From: PCC-6802 sp031388585
GTDB lineage: Bacteria; Cyanobacteriota; Cyanobacteriia; Pseudanabaenales; Pseudanabaenaceae
NCBI GenBank assembly: GCA_031388585.1
Contig: JANMRU010000254.1
Span: forward strand, 1 to 14,301
Length of the DNA: 14,301 nt
Direction: 5' to 3'
A program made the translations under genes and the position numbers. Below, in pieces: positions 7,190 through 14,127 of the stretch (position 1 is the first letter of the stretch; each line of letters starts with the position of its first letter). The notes under the pieces were generated by a model that was given only the letters and a program-made list of their open reading frames with translations, did no database searches and was not told the origin of the DNA.

Positions 7190-7822
7190 GTGGTTATTGC
7201 TCAAGTTAAATCAACTGATGTCAGAGTTCGCTTGACTTTAGAAGAATATCGAGAGATCTCAGAAACTGCAGATGAACGTTATGAATTTTGCAACGGAGAA
7301 ATTATTGCTATGCCAGGAGGCTCGACTGCACATAGCAGTATTGCTGTAGATATCACCACTTTCCTAAACCTTGCTGTCCGAGACACTAACTTTCAAGTTT
7401 ACAATGGCGATCTTCGCATTTGGATTCCTAGTTGCAATCATGGCACATATGCTGATGTCTTTGCGATCGATGGTAAGCCAGAGTTTAATGGCGATCGCAC
7501 TGATGAAATCCTCAACCCTTTATTAATTGTTGAAGTTCTATCTCCCTCCACTGAGGCTTACGATCGCGGTGACAAGTTTAGAAAATATCGCTCTATTACT
7601 AGTTTTTGCGAATATTTGCTCGTTAGTCAATCGGAACCTTATGTCGAGAAATATCATAACCTCGATCGACAAAGTAGCGATTCCCCGCAGGATGCGGATT
7701 ACCGCTGCTGGCAACTGCAAATTTGCGATCGTTTGGATCAAACGATCGCCTTACAAAGTCTTAACGTAGAGATTTCGATGCAAGAAATCTATCGACGCAT
7801 TAATTTTTCTAGCAATATTTGA
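7190..7822 (+). CDS. Uma2-family (DUF820) PD-(D/E)xK nuclease-like protein
   Basis: A 210-residue member of the Uma2 family, a restriction-endonuclease-like fold greatly expanded in cyanobacteria and of unproven biological role. Seen in order are LTLEEYREI, RYEFCNGEIIAMPGG (E32), the strand YADVFAIDGK (D89), LLIVEVLSPSTEAYDRGDKF (E115 of the ExL strand), then KFRKYR with K129/K132 and the CEYLLV strand. The nuclease core residues therefore look intact. The GTG at 7190 (MVIAQVKSTD) is preferred because of its ribosome binding site. Starting at the ATG at 7163 would give 219 residues. It is divergent from the aminotransferase gene. Its 3' end lies 6 bases from the end of the toxin stub that runs towards it, and the dense local HIP1 content is like the rest of the window. 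Confidence 0.85.
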   Translation: MVIAQVKSTDVRVRLTLEEYREISETADERYEFCNGEIIAMPGGSTAHSSIAVDITTFLNLAVRDTNFQVYNGDLRIWIPSCNHGTYADVFAIDGKPEFNGDRTDEILNPLLIVEVLSPSTEAYDRGDKFRKYRSITSFCEYLLVSQSEPYVEKYHNLDRQSSDSPQDADYRCWQLQICDRLDQTIALQSLNVEISMQEIYRRINFSSNI

Positions 7823-7828
7823 GAAGCC

Positions 7829-7882
7829 CTAGTTGTTAAGTTGACCAATCTTGAATTCGGCATCCAAAATGTAGATACTCAT
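7829..7882 (-). pseudogene. Stub of a PIN-domain (VapC-type) toxin gene
   Basis: The ATG at 7882 overlaps the stop of the preceding antitoxin-like gene (ATGA), as is usual in vapBC operons. It opens MSIYILDAEFKIGQLNN and stops at 7829. The first eight residues match the first strand of PIN toxins, normally (M)xxYxLDTN or LDxD with the first metal-binding aspartate. No further PIN sequence follows in any minus-strand frame before the Uma2 gene. The similarity is short, so the identification is an inference that rests mainly on position and overlap. Confidence 0.45.
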
Positions 7883-8058
7883 TCCCGATCTTCCACTGCA
7901 TTAGCTTCGTGACGGATTGCAGCCAGTTTTTCCATCCAATCATCAAACGTTGAGTCGTCAGAAAAAATTCCAGCATACTTCATCTGAGGAGTGGTTTCTT
8001 CAGATTCTTGCCTAACGTTCACGTTAATTGTCACCAATTTGTCTGTGGCTGACTCCAT
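7879..8058 (-). CDS. Small antitoxin-like protein downstream of gatB
   Basis: A 59-codon frame, too short for many gene finders. It begins MESATDKLVTINVNVRQ and ends DDWMEKLAAIRHEANAVEDRE. The basic/hydrophobic start and acidic helical tail (KYAGIFSDDSTFDDWMEKLA) resemble antitoxins that precede PIN-domain toxins in cyanobacteria, where a tail of this type wraps the toxin. AGGTGA (8062-8067) stands 3 bases before the ATG, with AAAGG further up. It starts 16 bases after the gatB stop on the same strand and overlaps by four bases the toxin stub that follows. It may be a leftover antitoxin that still protects against related toxins elsewhere in the genome, or a decaying relic. I am confident of the frame and less so of the function. 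Confidence 0.6.
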   Translation of the reverse strand: MESATDKLVTINVNVRQESEETTPQMKYAGIFSDDSTFDDWMEKLAAIRHEANAVEDRE

Positions 8059-8074
8059 ATGTCACCTAACCTTT

Positions 8075-9547
8075 CTAGGAATTAAGCTTTGCGGCTAAAA
8101 GTTCGTTAGTAGCTTGAGGGGCAGCACGCCCCTGGGTTTGCTTCATCACTTGACCGACAAAAAAGCCTAGTAATTTAGTTTTGCCAGCGCGAAATTGCTC
8201 GACTTCCTTGGGATTACTCGCAACGATCGCGTCAATAATTTTCTCTAGTTCCGTACCAGAGAGAATGGTAAGATTCTTTGCTTGGATCAAAGATTTAACA
8301 GAACCGCCTTGCTCCAATAACTCTGGCAAGATATCTTTAGCGATTTTGCTGCTAATTGTACCATCGGTAATCAGGGCGATTAATTCGCCTAAAATCGCAG
8401 CAGTGAGAGGAATATCAGTAATTCTCAGTTTTTGTTCGTTGAGATAGGCGGTGATATCTCCCATAATCCAGTTAAAAGCTTGTCTAGGCTCAGCACCAGT
8501 AGTTAGAACAGCTTCAAAATACTCGGCAACGCGGCGATCGTCAGCAATCATGTTGGCATCATAGGCACTTAATCCTAGTTGCTGTTGATAACGATCGCGC
8601 TTCAACGCAGGTAATTCGGGCAATTCATTACGGTACCTTGTCTGCGTCGATCTTGGTACTTCTATGGCAACTAAATCTGGCTCGGGGAAGTAACGGTAGT
8701 CACTGGAACCTTCCTTCAAGCGCATACTAATCGTGCGCTGTGAATTTTCTTCCCACAGACGAGTTTCTTGCCTGATCTCTTCGCTGCCTGACTCTATAGC
8801 TTCAATTTGGCGCTCAATTTCGTAATCAATTGCTCGGTGAATGGCATTAAAAGAGTTCATATTCTTGATCTCTACCTTCGTGCCAAATTTCTCCCTCCCG
8901 ACTGGACGCACAGAGATATTTACATCACAACGCAAAGAGCCTTCCTGCATGTTGCCATCGCATACGCCTAAATAGCGCATGATGCGGCGCATCTCCTGGG
9001 CGTAGGCAGCAGCTTCAGCCCCAGAGCGAAGATCGGGTTCGGAAACGATCTCGCATAGCGGTACGCCGGCGCGATTGTAATCGACTAGAGAATGGCTAGA
9101 ACCAGAGAGGCGATCAGAACCTGCATGTACCAATTTTCCTGCATCTTCTTCCATGTGCAGGCGCGTGATCCCGATCCGCTTGGTTGTGCCATCTTCCTTG
9201 GCAATTTCCAGCCAACCATGTTCGCCGATCGGCAGATCGAACTGGGATATTTGGTAATTTTTCGGTAAGTCAGGATAGAAATACTGCTTGCGATCGAACT
9301 TGCTTTGTGGCGCAATCTTGCAGTTGAGTGCCAATGAGGCTTTGACCGCATATTCCAGCACTTTTTCGTTGAGAACAGGAAGCACACCAGGCATCCCTAA
9401 ACAAATTGGACAGACGTTACTATTTGGCGAAGAACCAAACTGGGTAGAGCAGCCGCAAAATATTTTGGTAGCAGTACTCAGTTGACAGTGTGTCTCCAAG
9501 CCAATTACAGCTTCGTACTTAGTCTTAATAGGGGTAGTGGTGGTCAT
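8075..9547 (-). CDS. gatB: Aspartyl/glutamyl-tRNA(Asn/Gln) amidotransferase subunit B
   Basis: A 490-residue GatB, the subunit of the GatCAB amidotransferase that phosphorylates and amidates mischarged Glu-tRNA(Gln) and Asp-tRNA(Asn). Cyanobacteria use it in place of a glutaminyl-tRNA synthetase. It opens with EAVIGLETHCQLST and has a four-cysteine zinc site C31, C33, C46, C49 (CGCS, CPICLGMPG). The kinase core includes KQYFYPDLPKNYQISQFDLP, LHMEEDAGK, VDYNRAGVPLCEIVSEPD and GSLRCDVNISVR. The C-terminal helical and YqeY-like part ends with VGQVMKQTQGRAAP. Everything is intact and of normal length. The ATG at 9547 is the start, without a strong Shine-Dalgarno. It is divergent from the DUF3084 gene by 121 bases, and the antitoxin-like gene follows 16 bases downstream. 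Confidence 0.97.
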   Translation of the reverse strand: MTTTTPIKTKYEAVIGLETHCQLSTATKIFCGCSTQFGSSPNSNVCPICLGMPGVLPVLNEKVLEYAVKASLALNCKIAPQSKFDRKQYFYPDLPKNYQISQFDLPIGEHGWLEIAKEDGTTKRIGITRLHMEEDAGKLVHAGSDRLSGSSHSLVDYNRAGVPLCEIVSEPDLRSGAEAAAYAQEMRRIMRYLGVCDGNMQEGSLRCDVNISVRPVGREKFGTKVEIKNMNSFNAIHRAIDYEIERQIEAIESGSEEIRQETRLWEENSQRTISMRLKEGSSDYRYFPEPDLVAIEVPRSTQTRYRNELPELPALKRDRYQQQLGLSAYDANMIADDRRVAEYFEAVLTTGAEPRQAFNWIMGDITAYLNEQKLRITDIPLTAAILGELIALITDGTISSKIAKDILPELLEQGGSVKSLIQAKNLTILSGTELEKIIDAIVASNPKEVEQFRAGKTKLLGFFVGQVMKQTQGRAAPQATNELLAAKLNS

Positions 9548-9633
9548 ATCTACTTGTCGTAATCTACTTAAGAGCTCCAGCCTGACTGGTAAATGATAAC
9601 ATTTACGGTATGTGGGTTACAGGCTACCGCAAG

Positions 9634-9642
9634 TGCTAAGAT
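9634..9642 (+). promoter_or_regulatory. Possible extended -10 promoter of the DUF3084 gene
   Basis: TGCTAAGAT (9634-9642) is an extended -10 (TGn plus TAAGAT). It would start transcription near 9649, leaving a leader of about 20 bases that contains the ribosome binding site AAGGAG at 9658-9663. No good -35 lies at 17 bases. TTACAG at 9617 is spaced only 14. Confidence 0.33.
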
Positions 9643-9668
9643 TTCAGCATCAGGTGTAAGGAGTAGGC

Positions 9669-11033
9669 ATGACTGGCTACACGCTAGTTCTAGCAATTTT
9701 AATCCTAGGTGGTATCATCGCCACGTTAGGCGATCGCATTGGCACAAAAGTTGGCAAGGCTAGGCTCAGCATATTTAATCTCAGGCCGCGCCGCACAGCT
9801 ACCCTGGTCACAATTTTAACTGGTGGATTAATTTCTGCCTCGACTTTGGGGATTTTGATTGCTGTAGATGGTAAGTTGCGTGAAAGTCTATTCGAATTCG
9901 ATCGGATCCGAGAAGAGCTGGTAAGGGCGCAGACTGAACTTCAAAATAAGAAGGACGATCTGCTTAACGCTAACGTTCAAAGACAACAGGCACAAAGTCG
10001 GCTGGATAGTATTAATACGTCCTTGTCGAAGGCTGTTTCCAAACAAGCAGAGACTCAAGCCAAGCTATCTTCGGTACAGTCAAAGTTTCAGAAGGCAAAT
10101 GATGAGCTTGTCAAAATCATCAGCCAAGAAAGAGCACTTCGCGATCGCGTGCAAGGACTAAATTCAGAGAGAGATAATCTGATTGCTGAGGGCAACAAAC
10201 TAAAACAAGAGCGAGATATACTAGCAACTGAGCGTGAAGTCCTTCGCAAGGAAGCTGCCGAATCGCAAACCCAGCTTGCAGCAATACAGGATCAGCGGGT
10301 TAAACTAGAGGATGATGTAGCAAAGCTAGGTACTGATATCAAGTCGCTAGAAGCTAGCAAAGAAGTATTGTCAAATAGCATTGAAGCGTTTCGTCGCGGC
10401 AATGTTGCGATTAATTCAGAACAAGTACTGGCCTCAAGTGTAATTCGGTCTGGGCTATCAGCGCAGGAAACTAAAGAGACAGTTTATAGTATTCTCCAGC
10501 GAGCTGAGCTGCAAGCCCGCAATCTTCTATATCTCCCTACTAAAGGCGATATGGGAGATGCCGTTATTGAAGTTACACAATCGGATATCGACAACTTAAT
10601 TGATAGCGTTAAAGATGGTAATAGCTATGTAGTAAGAATTCTCTCAACCCGCAACTATCTTCGCCGCGAAAACAAAGTATCGATCGCCGCTGATGTGATT
10701 CTCAATAAAAAAGTTTTCAACAAAGGCGAGGTGATTGCATCACTACAATTCAAGCAAAGTCTACAACCTCAAGAAACAGCAGAGCGGGTGAGCCGACTGT
10801 TTTCCCTAGTGAGGTTTCGTGCTAATAGCAAAGAAGTTCTGCCAGACCCGCTCACTGGTAATTTCGGTAGCTTTTCGAGCGAAGCTCTTTCAGATCTGAT
10901 GGAAACAATTGGGGCGTATAAGACTAATTTTGAAATTCGCGCTGTCGCCAAAGAATCCATTTTCCTTTCTGGCCCTTTGTCTCTAGAACTTGTAGTTGTG
11001 GCTAACGGAATTGAGATTAAGCGCTTCGGTTAA
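9669..11033 (+). CDS. DUF3084 membrane-anchored coiled-coil protein
   Basis: A 454-residue protein of the cyanobacterial DUF3084 type. The first transmembrane segment is at about residues 3-21 (YTLVLAILILGGIIATLG). It is followed by GDRIGTKVGKARLSIFNLRPRRTATL, the most conserved block. The second membrane segment is at about 43-66 (LVTILTGGLISASTLGILIA). A long heptad-rich coiled coil runs from about 75 to 245, then a globular C-terminal part of about 200 residues. The start is fixed by AAGGAG (9658-9663), 5 bases before the ATG. The layout of an N-terminal anchor with a long cytoplasmic or periplasmic rod suggests a scaffold or envelope role, but no function is known to me. It is divergent from gatB and 83 bases ahead of the small cysteine-rich gene on the same strand. 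Confidence 0.85.
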   Translation: MTGYTLVLAILILGGIIATLGDRIGTKVGKARLSIFNLRPRRTATLVTILTGGLISASTLGILIAVDGKLRESLFEFDRIREELVRAQTELQNKKDDLLNANVQRQQAQSRLDSINTSLSKAVSKQAETQAKLSSVQSKFQKANDELVKIISQERALRDRVQGLNSERDNLIAEGNKLKQERDILATEREVLRKEAAESQTQLAAIQDQRVKLEDDVAKLGTDIKSLEASKEVLSNSIEAFRRGNVAINSEQVLASSVIRSGLSAQETKETVYSILQRAELQARNLLYLPTKGDMGDAVIEVTQSDIDNLIDSVKDGNSYVVRILSTRNYLRRENKVSIAADVILNKKVFNKGEVIASLQFKQSLQPQETAERVSRLFSLVRFRANSKEVLPDPLTGNFGSFSSEALSDLMETIGAYKTNFEIRAVAKESIFLSGPLSLELVVVANGIEIKRFG

Positions 11034-11060
11034 AAATTATTAGAAATTAATCGCTAAAAT

Positions 11061-11092
11061 TTAGTTAGGGCAGATATTTGCCCTTGAACTAA
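11061..11092 (+). other. Stem-loop between the DUF3084 and cysteine-rich genes
   Basis: TTAGTT (11061-11066) pairs with AACTAA (11087-11092) and GGGCA (11068-11072) with TGCCC (11079-11083) around a 6-base loop, with small bulges. It starts 27 bases after the DUF3084 stop. No T-run follows, so it may be an RNA-processing or stability element rather than a simple terminator. Confidence 0.4.
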
Positions 11093-11116
11093 CTGCTCCT
11101 GAATTACTCCAAGAAA

Positions 11117-11410
11117 ATGCCGAAGATACCAGATTGCGATCGCTGCAAGTTGTTTTCACACACCAAATATCTAGTTTGTGCAGTGCATCCAGCAGGCCCA
11201 GAGGCAAAGTATTGTCGAGATTTTGAGACAGCAGAACTATGGGAACTAGAAGATCCCAAAAAGTATAAAGAATATAACTTTAAAGATCTGATGTGGCATC
11301 CCTTATTTACGGGAAGATGCCCGGAGTGCAGGCATCCATTTTCTCGATTTAAATTACCACCAGTCAACTGGTACTGTGAGGAGTGCGGTTGGGAAGATGA
11401 ATTGGATTAG
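11117..11410 (+). CDS. Small eight-cysteine putative zinc-ribbon protein
   Basis: A 97-residue protein with eight cysteines in two groups of four: C7, C10, C21 and C33 in the N-terminal half, and C68, C71, C87 and C90 in the C-terminal half (GRCPEC and YCEECGW). The second group is a typical zinc ribbon with knuckles 16 residues apart. The first is looser (CDRC, then LVCAVHPAG, then YCRDF) and could be a second metal site. The proline-rich pattern CAVHPAG and HPLFTGRCPEC recalls a conserved cyanobacterial hypothetical family; its function is unknown to me. The ATG at 11117 has only a weak upstream AAGAAA. The gene ends 4 bases from the stop of convergent futA with no terminator between them. 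Confidence 0.75.
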   Translation: MPKIPDCDRCKLFSHTKYLVCAVHPAGPEAKYCRDFETAELWELEDPKKYKEYNFKDLMWHPLFTGRCPECRHPFSRFKLPPVNWYCEECGWEDELD

Positions 11411-11414
11411 GGAA

Positions 11415-12473
11415 TTATTTCCAGCCAGCGCGATCCATCACCTTAAGCGCTTCCGAATTATTTTTGCCAAATACACCTGCATTCAGCTTATCTTCTTTAA
11501 AAGTGCCATATTTCGCCACAATCGGATCTAATGGCACGCCTGGCACGACTGGATATTCATTATTACCCTTCACGAAAATAACTTGAGATTCAGAGCTAGC
11601 AAGATGTTCGATGAATTTAATCGCCGCTTCACGGTTGCGTGAAGTCTTAACCACACCTGCACCGCTAATGTTAGCGTGGGTGCCACGATTGCTTTGATTT
11701 GGGAAGAAAACGCCAATTTTTGCAGCAACAGCTTGATCTTCTGATTTCTTCGATTCCGCTAGTTTTGCGAGGTAGTATGTGTTAACGATCGCCAGGTCAG
11801 CCACACCAGAAGCAACAGCCTTGATTTGAGCAGTATCATTCCCTTCTGGTTGTCTAGCAAAATTTGCTACCAAACTCTTCGCCCAGGCTTCTGTTTTTTG
11901 AGCACCATTAGCTGCCAGGATGGAACCAACGAGAGACTGGTTATAGACATTACTAGATGAACGCACAATGATGCGGCCTTTCCATTTAGGATTAGCCAAA
12001 TCTTCATAGGTTGAGAGTTGGGATGGCTTTACTTTATCCTTGTTGTACATAATTACCCGAGCGCGCTTGGATAAGCCAAACCAATACCCCTGGGGGTCTC
12101 TGAGGTTTGCAGGGATAGCACTTTCTAGCACACTAGACTTTACTGGTTGTAGAATGCCAGAATCCTGAGCCCGCCAGAGATTGCCCGCATCAACGGTGAT
12201 AATTACATCAGCTGGGGTATTAGCTCCTTCGCTTTTGATCCTTTCAATCAACTTACTGGCATCTGCCTCAACCAAATTCACCTTAATACCCGTTTTCTTT
12301 GTGAAGTTCTTATATACAGCGTTGTCAGTGTCGTAATGACGCGCTGAATATACGTTGACGACACGATTCGCTTGGGCTAATCCTGGAGTGGGCTGATAAA
12401 TTTGGCCAATTGCGACTGTAGTCAGTAAAGTGGATAGGGCGAGAAATGTACGTCTGCGGACTTTTGTATTCAT
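11415..12473 (-). CDS. futA: Ferric iron ABC transporter substrate-binding protein (FutA type)
   Basis: A 352-residue periplasmic Fe(III)-binding protein of the FutA/FbpA group, which feeds the FutB-FutC importer. The N-terminus MNTKVRRRTFLALSTLLTT carries a twin-arginine type signal, likely cut after the GLAQA region near residue 35. Iron-ligand candidates are H46 and Y47 (YSARHYDTD), Y177 (NVYNQS) and the pair Y233-Y234 (NTYYLAK). This spacing matches the His-Tyr, Tyr and Tyr-Tyr ligands described for Synechocystis FutA1, shifted by a constant 8 residues. DAGNLWRAQDSGILQP and the PVVPGVPLDP tail are also typical. No futB or futC is next to it, which is common in cyanobacteria. A Fur-box-like site lies about 82 bases upstream. 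The ATG at 12473 has no clear Shine-Dalgarno. FutA1 and FutA2 cannot be told apart here. Confidence 0.95.
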   Translation of the reverse strand: MNTKVRRRTFLALSTLLTTVAIGQIYQPTPGLAQANRVVNVYSARHYDTDNAVYKNFTKKTGIKVNLVEADASKLIERIKSEGANTPADVIITVDAGNLWRAQDSGILQPVKSSVLESAIPANLRDPQGYWFGLSKRARVIMYNKDKVKPSQLSTYEDLANPKWKGRIIVRSSSNVYNQSLVGSILAANGAQKTEAWAKSLVANFARQPEGNDTAQIKAVASGVADLAIVNTYYLAKLAESKKSEDQAVAAKIGVFFPNQSNRGTHANISGAGVVKTSRNREAAIKFIEHLASSESQVIFVKGNNEYPVVPGVPLDPIVAKYGTFKEDKLNAGVFGKNNSEALKVMDRAGWK

Positions 12474-12554
12474 TTGTTTCGGCTATGAAATTTAATTCGT
12501 GAAAATTGGTTTGTTAGCATAACCACCTAAGCTAGTTAACTATTTTAAGCCAGA

Positions 12555-12573
12555 CTTAATGCTAATCATTATT
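12555..12573. promoter_or_regulatory. Fur box upstream of futA
   Basis: CTTAATGCTAATCATTATT matches the classical 19-base Fur box GATAATGATAATCATTATC at 15 of 19 positions. On the minus strand a TATAAT (12580-12575) stands directly before it, so Fur bound here would cover the likely start point of futA transcription. Iron-replete repression of futA by Fur is the expected regulation. Confidence 0.65.
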
Positions 12574-12690
12574 AATTATATAAACATACCGTAAAGTTTA
12601 TTTACTTGCTAGAAGGTCTTTTAAATAATTTCTTTGAATAAAATTCTTAATTAAAAATATAAAAATCTATAGCAATCAGTTTTCATTGGT

Positions 12691-12716
12691 TTAGGGGTTT
12701 GGGGCACAGCCCCCAA
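12691..12716. repeat. G/C-rich hairpin downstream of the 2Fe-2S protein gene
   Basis: In an otherwise AT-rich stretch, TTGGGG (12699-12704) pairs with CCCCAA (12711-12716). GGGGC (12701-12705) can alternatively pair with GCCCC (12709-12713). TTAGGGGTTT precedes it. It lies 46 bases after the stop of the minus-strand 2Fe-2S gene and could end its transcript, or be one copy of a short dispersed repeat. The only other copy test is genome-wide. Confidence 0.4.
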
Positions 12717-12762
12717 TTTACTTTTCATCTAGAATTACTAAATCACGATATTTGATGAAGTT

Positions 12763-13416
12763 TTAGCCCGCAGCAGGCATTGTTTGTACAGACAACTGAT
12801 TTCTAATCGCTGTAATAATGTCAGGAACATCCCCAACTTTAACGTTGCTGTAGCGAGACTTATCTGGCATCACAACCAAGTGAGGGCCGCTCTTACAATG
12901 CTTCAAGCAGCCAGTAGATTTGACTTTGACGTACCCTGCTAGATCCTGCTCCTCTAGTGCACCTAACAATGCATCGCAAACCTCACTACTGCCGCGCTTT
13001 ACACAATCCGATTTCTGACAGACCAGAACGTTAACAAGTGGTTTCGCAGCTGTTGTTACTTGACGTTTTTGAGAAGAATGAGCGCTGAGGTGAATGACTT
13101 CTGCTCTCTCATGTGCCTGAACTTCAGTCCTGACTGTCTCAAAAATCTTGAAGATCGCACAAGCCTTGAGTTTGTATTCCCCTGTTTCTAAGTTCAGCTT
13201 CTGCTCACCTGTGCATCGGATGGTGTCACCTGGCTTTAGGCTACGATAAAGTTCCAAACGCTGCTCTTTTGGAATTTTGATGATGCGATCGCCTTCAGGA
13301 GTTCTAAGTCTGACGTACTTCAGCCTGTAGCCGTCAAGAGCTGTAAAACCTAAAAAAATACTTTCAAAGTTGAAGTCAGAAGTTTGATTGTGATTGTGCT
13401 TACCCATGAGTGACAT
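12763..13416 (-). CDS. Thioredoxin-like [2Fe-2S] ferredoxin domain protein with an N-terminal beta-rich domain
   Basis: A 217-residue protein. The C-terminal half (from about residue 128, VNVLVCQKSDC) is a thioredoxin-like [2Fe-2S] ferredoxin domain of the NuoE/HoxE type, with C133-x4-C138 and C170-x3-C174 (STGCLKHCKSGP), then LVVMPDKSRY. C147 is extra. The first half (about 15-92, LKYVRLRTPEGDRIIKIP through PGDTIRCTGEQKLN to YKLKACAIFKI) looks like a small beta barrel (OB-like) and has no name I recognise. A linker with SAHSSQKRQ joins them. A role in electron transfer or redox sensing is likely; the partner is unknown. The ATG at 13416 is taken as start, with another in-frame ATG at 13407; neither has a strong ribosome site. 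The small gene at 13717 precedes it on the same strand by 49 bases. Confidence 0.85.
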   Translation of the reverse strand: MSLMGKHNHNQTSDFNFESIFLGFTALDGYRLKYVRLRTPEGDRIIKIPKEQRLELYRSLKPGDTIRCTGEQKLNLETGEYKLKACAIFKIFETVRTEVQAHERAEVIHLSAHSSQKRQVTTAAKPLVNVLVCQKSDCVKRGSSEVCDALLGALEEQDLAGYVKVKSTGCLKHCKSGPHLVVMPDKSRYSNVKVGDVPDIITAIRNQLSVQTMPAAG

Positions 13417-13465
13417 TTTGTTTACGCACTGTGCTTATGAAGCTTATGGAGCTTGTGGAATGTGT

Positions 13466-13717
13466 TTACGAACTATAGCTAGATTGCTGCAAGCATTTAT
13501 TTAACCAAACAGCTAGTCGGTGGCGTGGCTCGTTAAACTGACGAACTACACTCCAAAGCTGAATTGCAGCACTGGAGCTATTGACTACTACATGCAATGG
13601 CTGACCACTAGTACAGTAGCAAGGAATTCCTAATTCTTGGAGGCGGCGGTAAGCTTGCCAGCGATCGCCTCGCGATATAAGTACAACCTGAGTTGCTTCT
13701 AACGAGTTTGAAACCAC
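13466..13717 (-). CDS. Small conserved cyanobacterial hypothetical protein
   Basis: An 83-residue protein starting MVSNSLEATQVVLISRGDRW, with the segments YRRLQELGIPCYC, LHVVVNSSSAAIQLWSVVRQF and RLAVWLNKC. The pattern of ATQVVLIxRGDRW, a helix and an IPC strand recalls a small conserved cyanobacterial family, and I know no function for it. No signal peptide or membrane segment is seen. The start is a GTG at 13717, supported by AGAGG (13724-13728) 6 bases upstream; there is no in-frame ATG near it. It lies 49 bases ahead of the 2Fe-2S gene, so the two may be read together. Confidence 0.7.
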   Translation of the reverse strand: MVSNSLEATQVVLISRGDRWQAYRRLQELGIPCYCTSGQPLHVVVNSSSAAIQLWSVVRQFNEPRHRLAVWLNKCLQQSSYSS

Positions 13718-13723
13718 TTTAGC

Positions 13724-13728
13724 CCTCT
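13724..13728 (-). promoter_or_regulatory. Ribosome binding site AGAGG for the GTG start at 13717
   Basis: On the minus strand AGAGG stands 6 bases before the GTG. This supports that start in the absence of any nearby in-frame ATG. Confidence 0.5.
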
Positions 13729-13793
13729 ACGAAAGAATATACAAAAAATTTATCAAATCACTACTCTCAAAGACTTAGGTGATATTTAGGCAT

Positions 13794-13807
13794 AGATTTG
13801 CAAATCT
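13794..13807. promoter_or_regulatory. Perfect palindrome AGATTTGCAAATCT
   Basis: A 14-base perfect palindrome with no spacer, 77 bases upstream of the GTG-started gene at 13717. It has the form of a dimeric operator. No regulator can be named. Confidence 0.35.
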
Positions 13808-14102
13808 CTAAGCTGGGAAAAGCATAACTTAAATGCAAATGATATGCAATAAACTTGCGAAATATTTTTATACCCAGATCCTAAAACTTTAGAAGTATTG
13901 TTTTAACCCATCACTGAGACATAGACAGGCTCTATGACTTACTCCTCCATGTTTAGTCTCCCCAAAGATATATTTCCTCCAATCCGAATTTTTGTCTTAG
14001 GCAAACGCACAAAATTTTTATGTAATCATTCTCAATAAGAAATGAGATTTTGATATTGTATTCTTGATGATGCAAACTATTAGCAACTGCCAACTATTTG
14101 CC

Positions 14103-14127
14103 AAGTAAATTTATGATTAATTTACTT
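14103..14127. promoter_or_regulatory. Perfect 9-base inverted repeat with 7-base spacer
   Basis: AAGTAAATT (14103-14111) and AATTTACTT (14119-14127) flank TATGATT. With only two G/C bases per arm pair it is too weak for a terminator and looks more like an operator. Confidence 0.35.

Noticed and set aside
7538..7769. Overlapping open frames on both strands within the Uma2 gene
   Set aside because: They are shadow frames. The Uma2 frame carries the conserved nuclease motifs through this whole stretch.
12691..12716. G/C-rich hairpin as the end of an insertion sequence
   Set aside because: No matching inverted end, target duplication or transposase fragment is visible within several hundred bases on either side.
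13934..14038. 34-codon frame starting MTYSSMFSLPKD in the AT-rich right end
   Set aside because: It has no ribosome binding site, no recognisable family and a length expected by chance.
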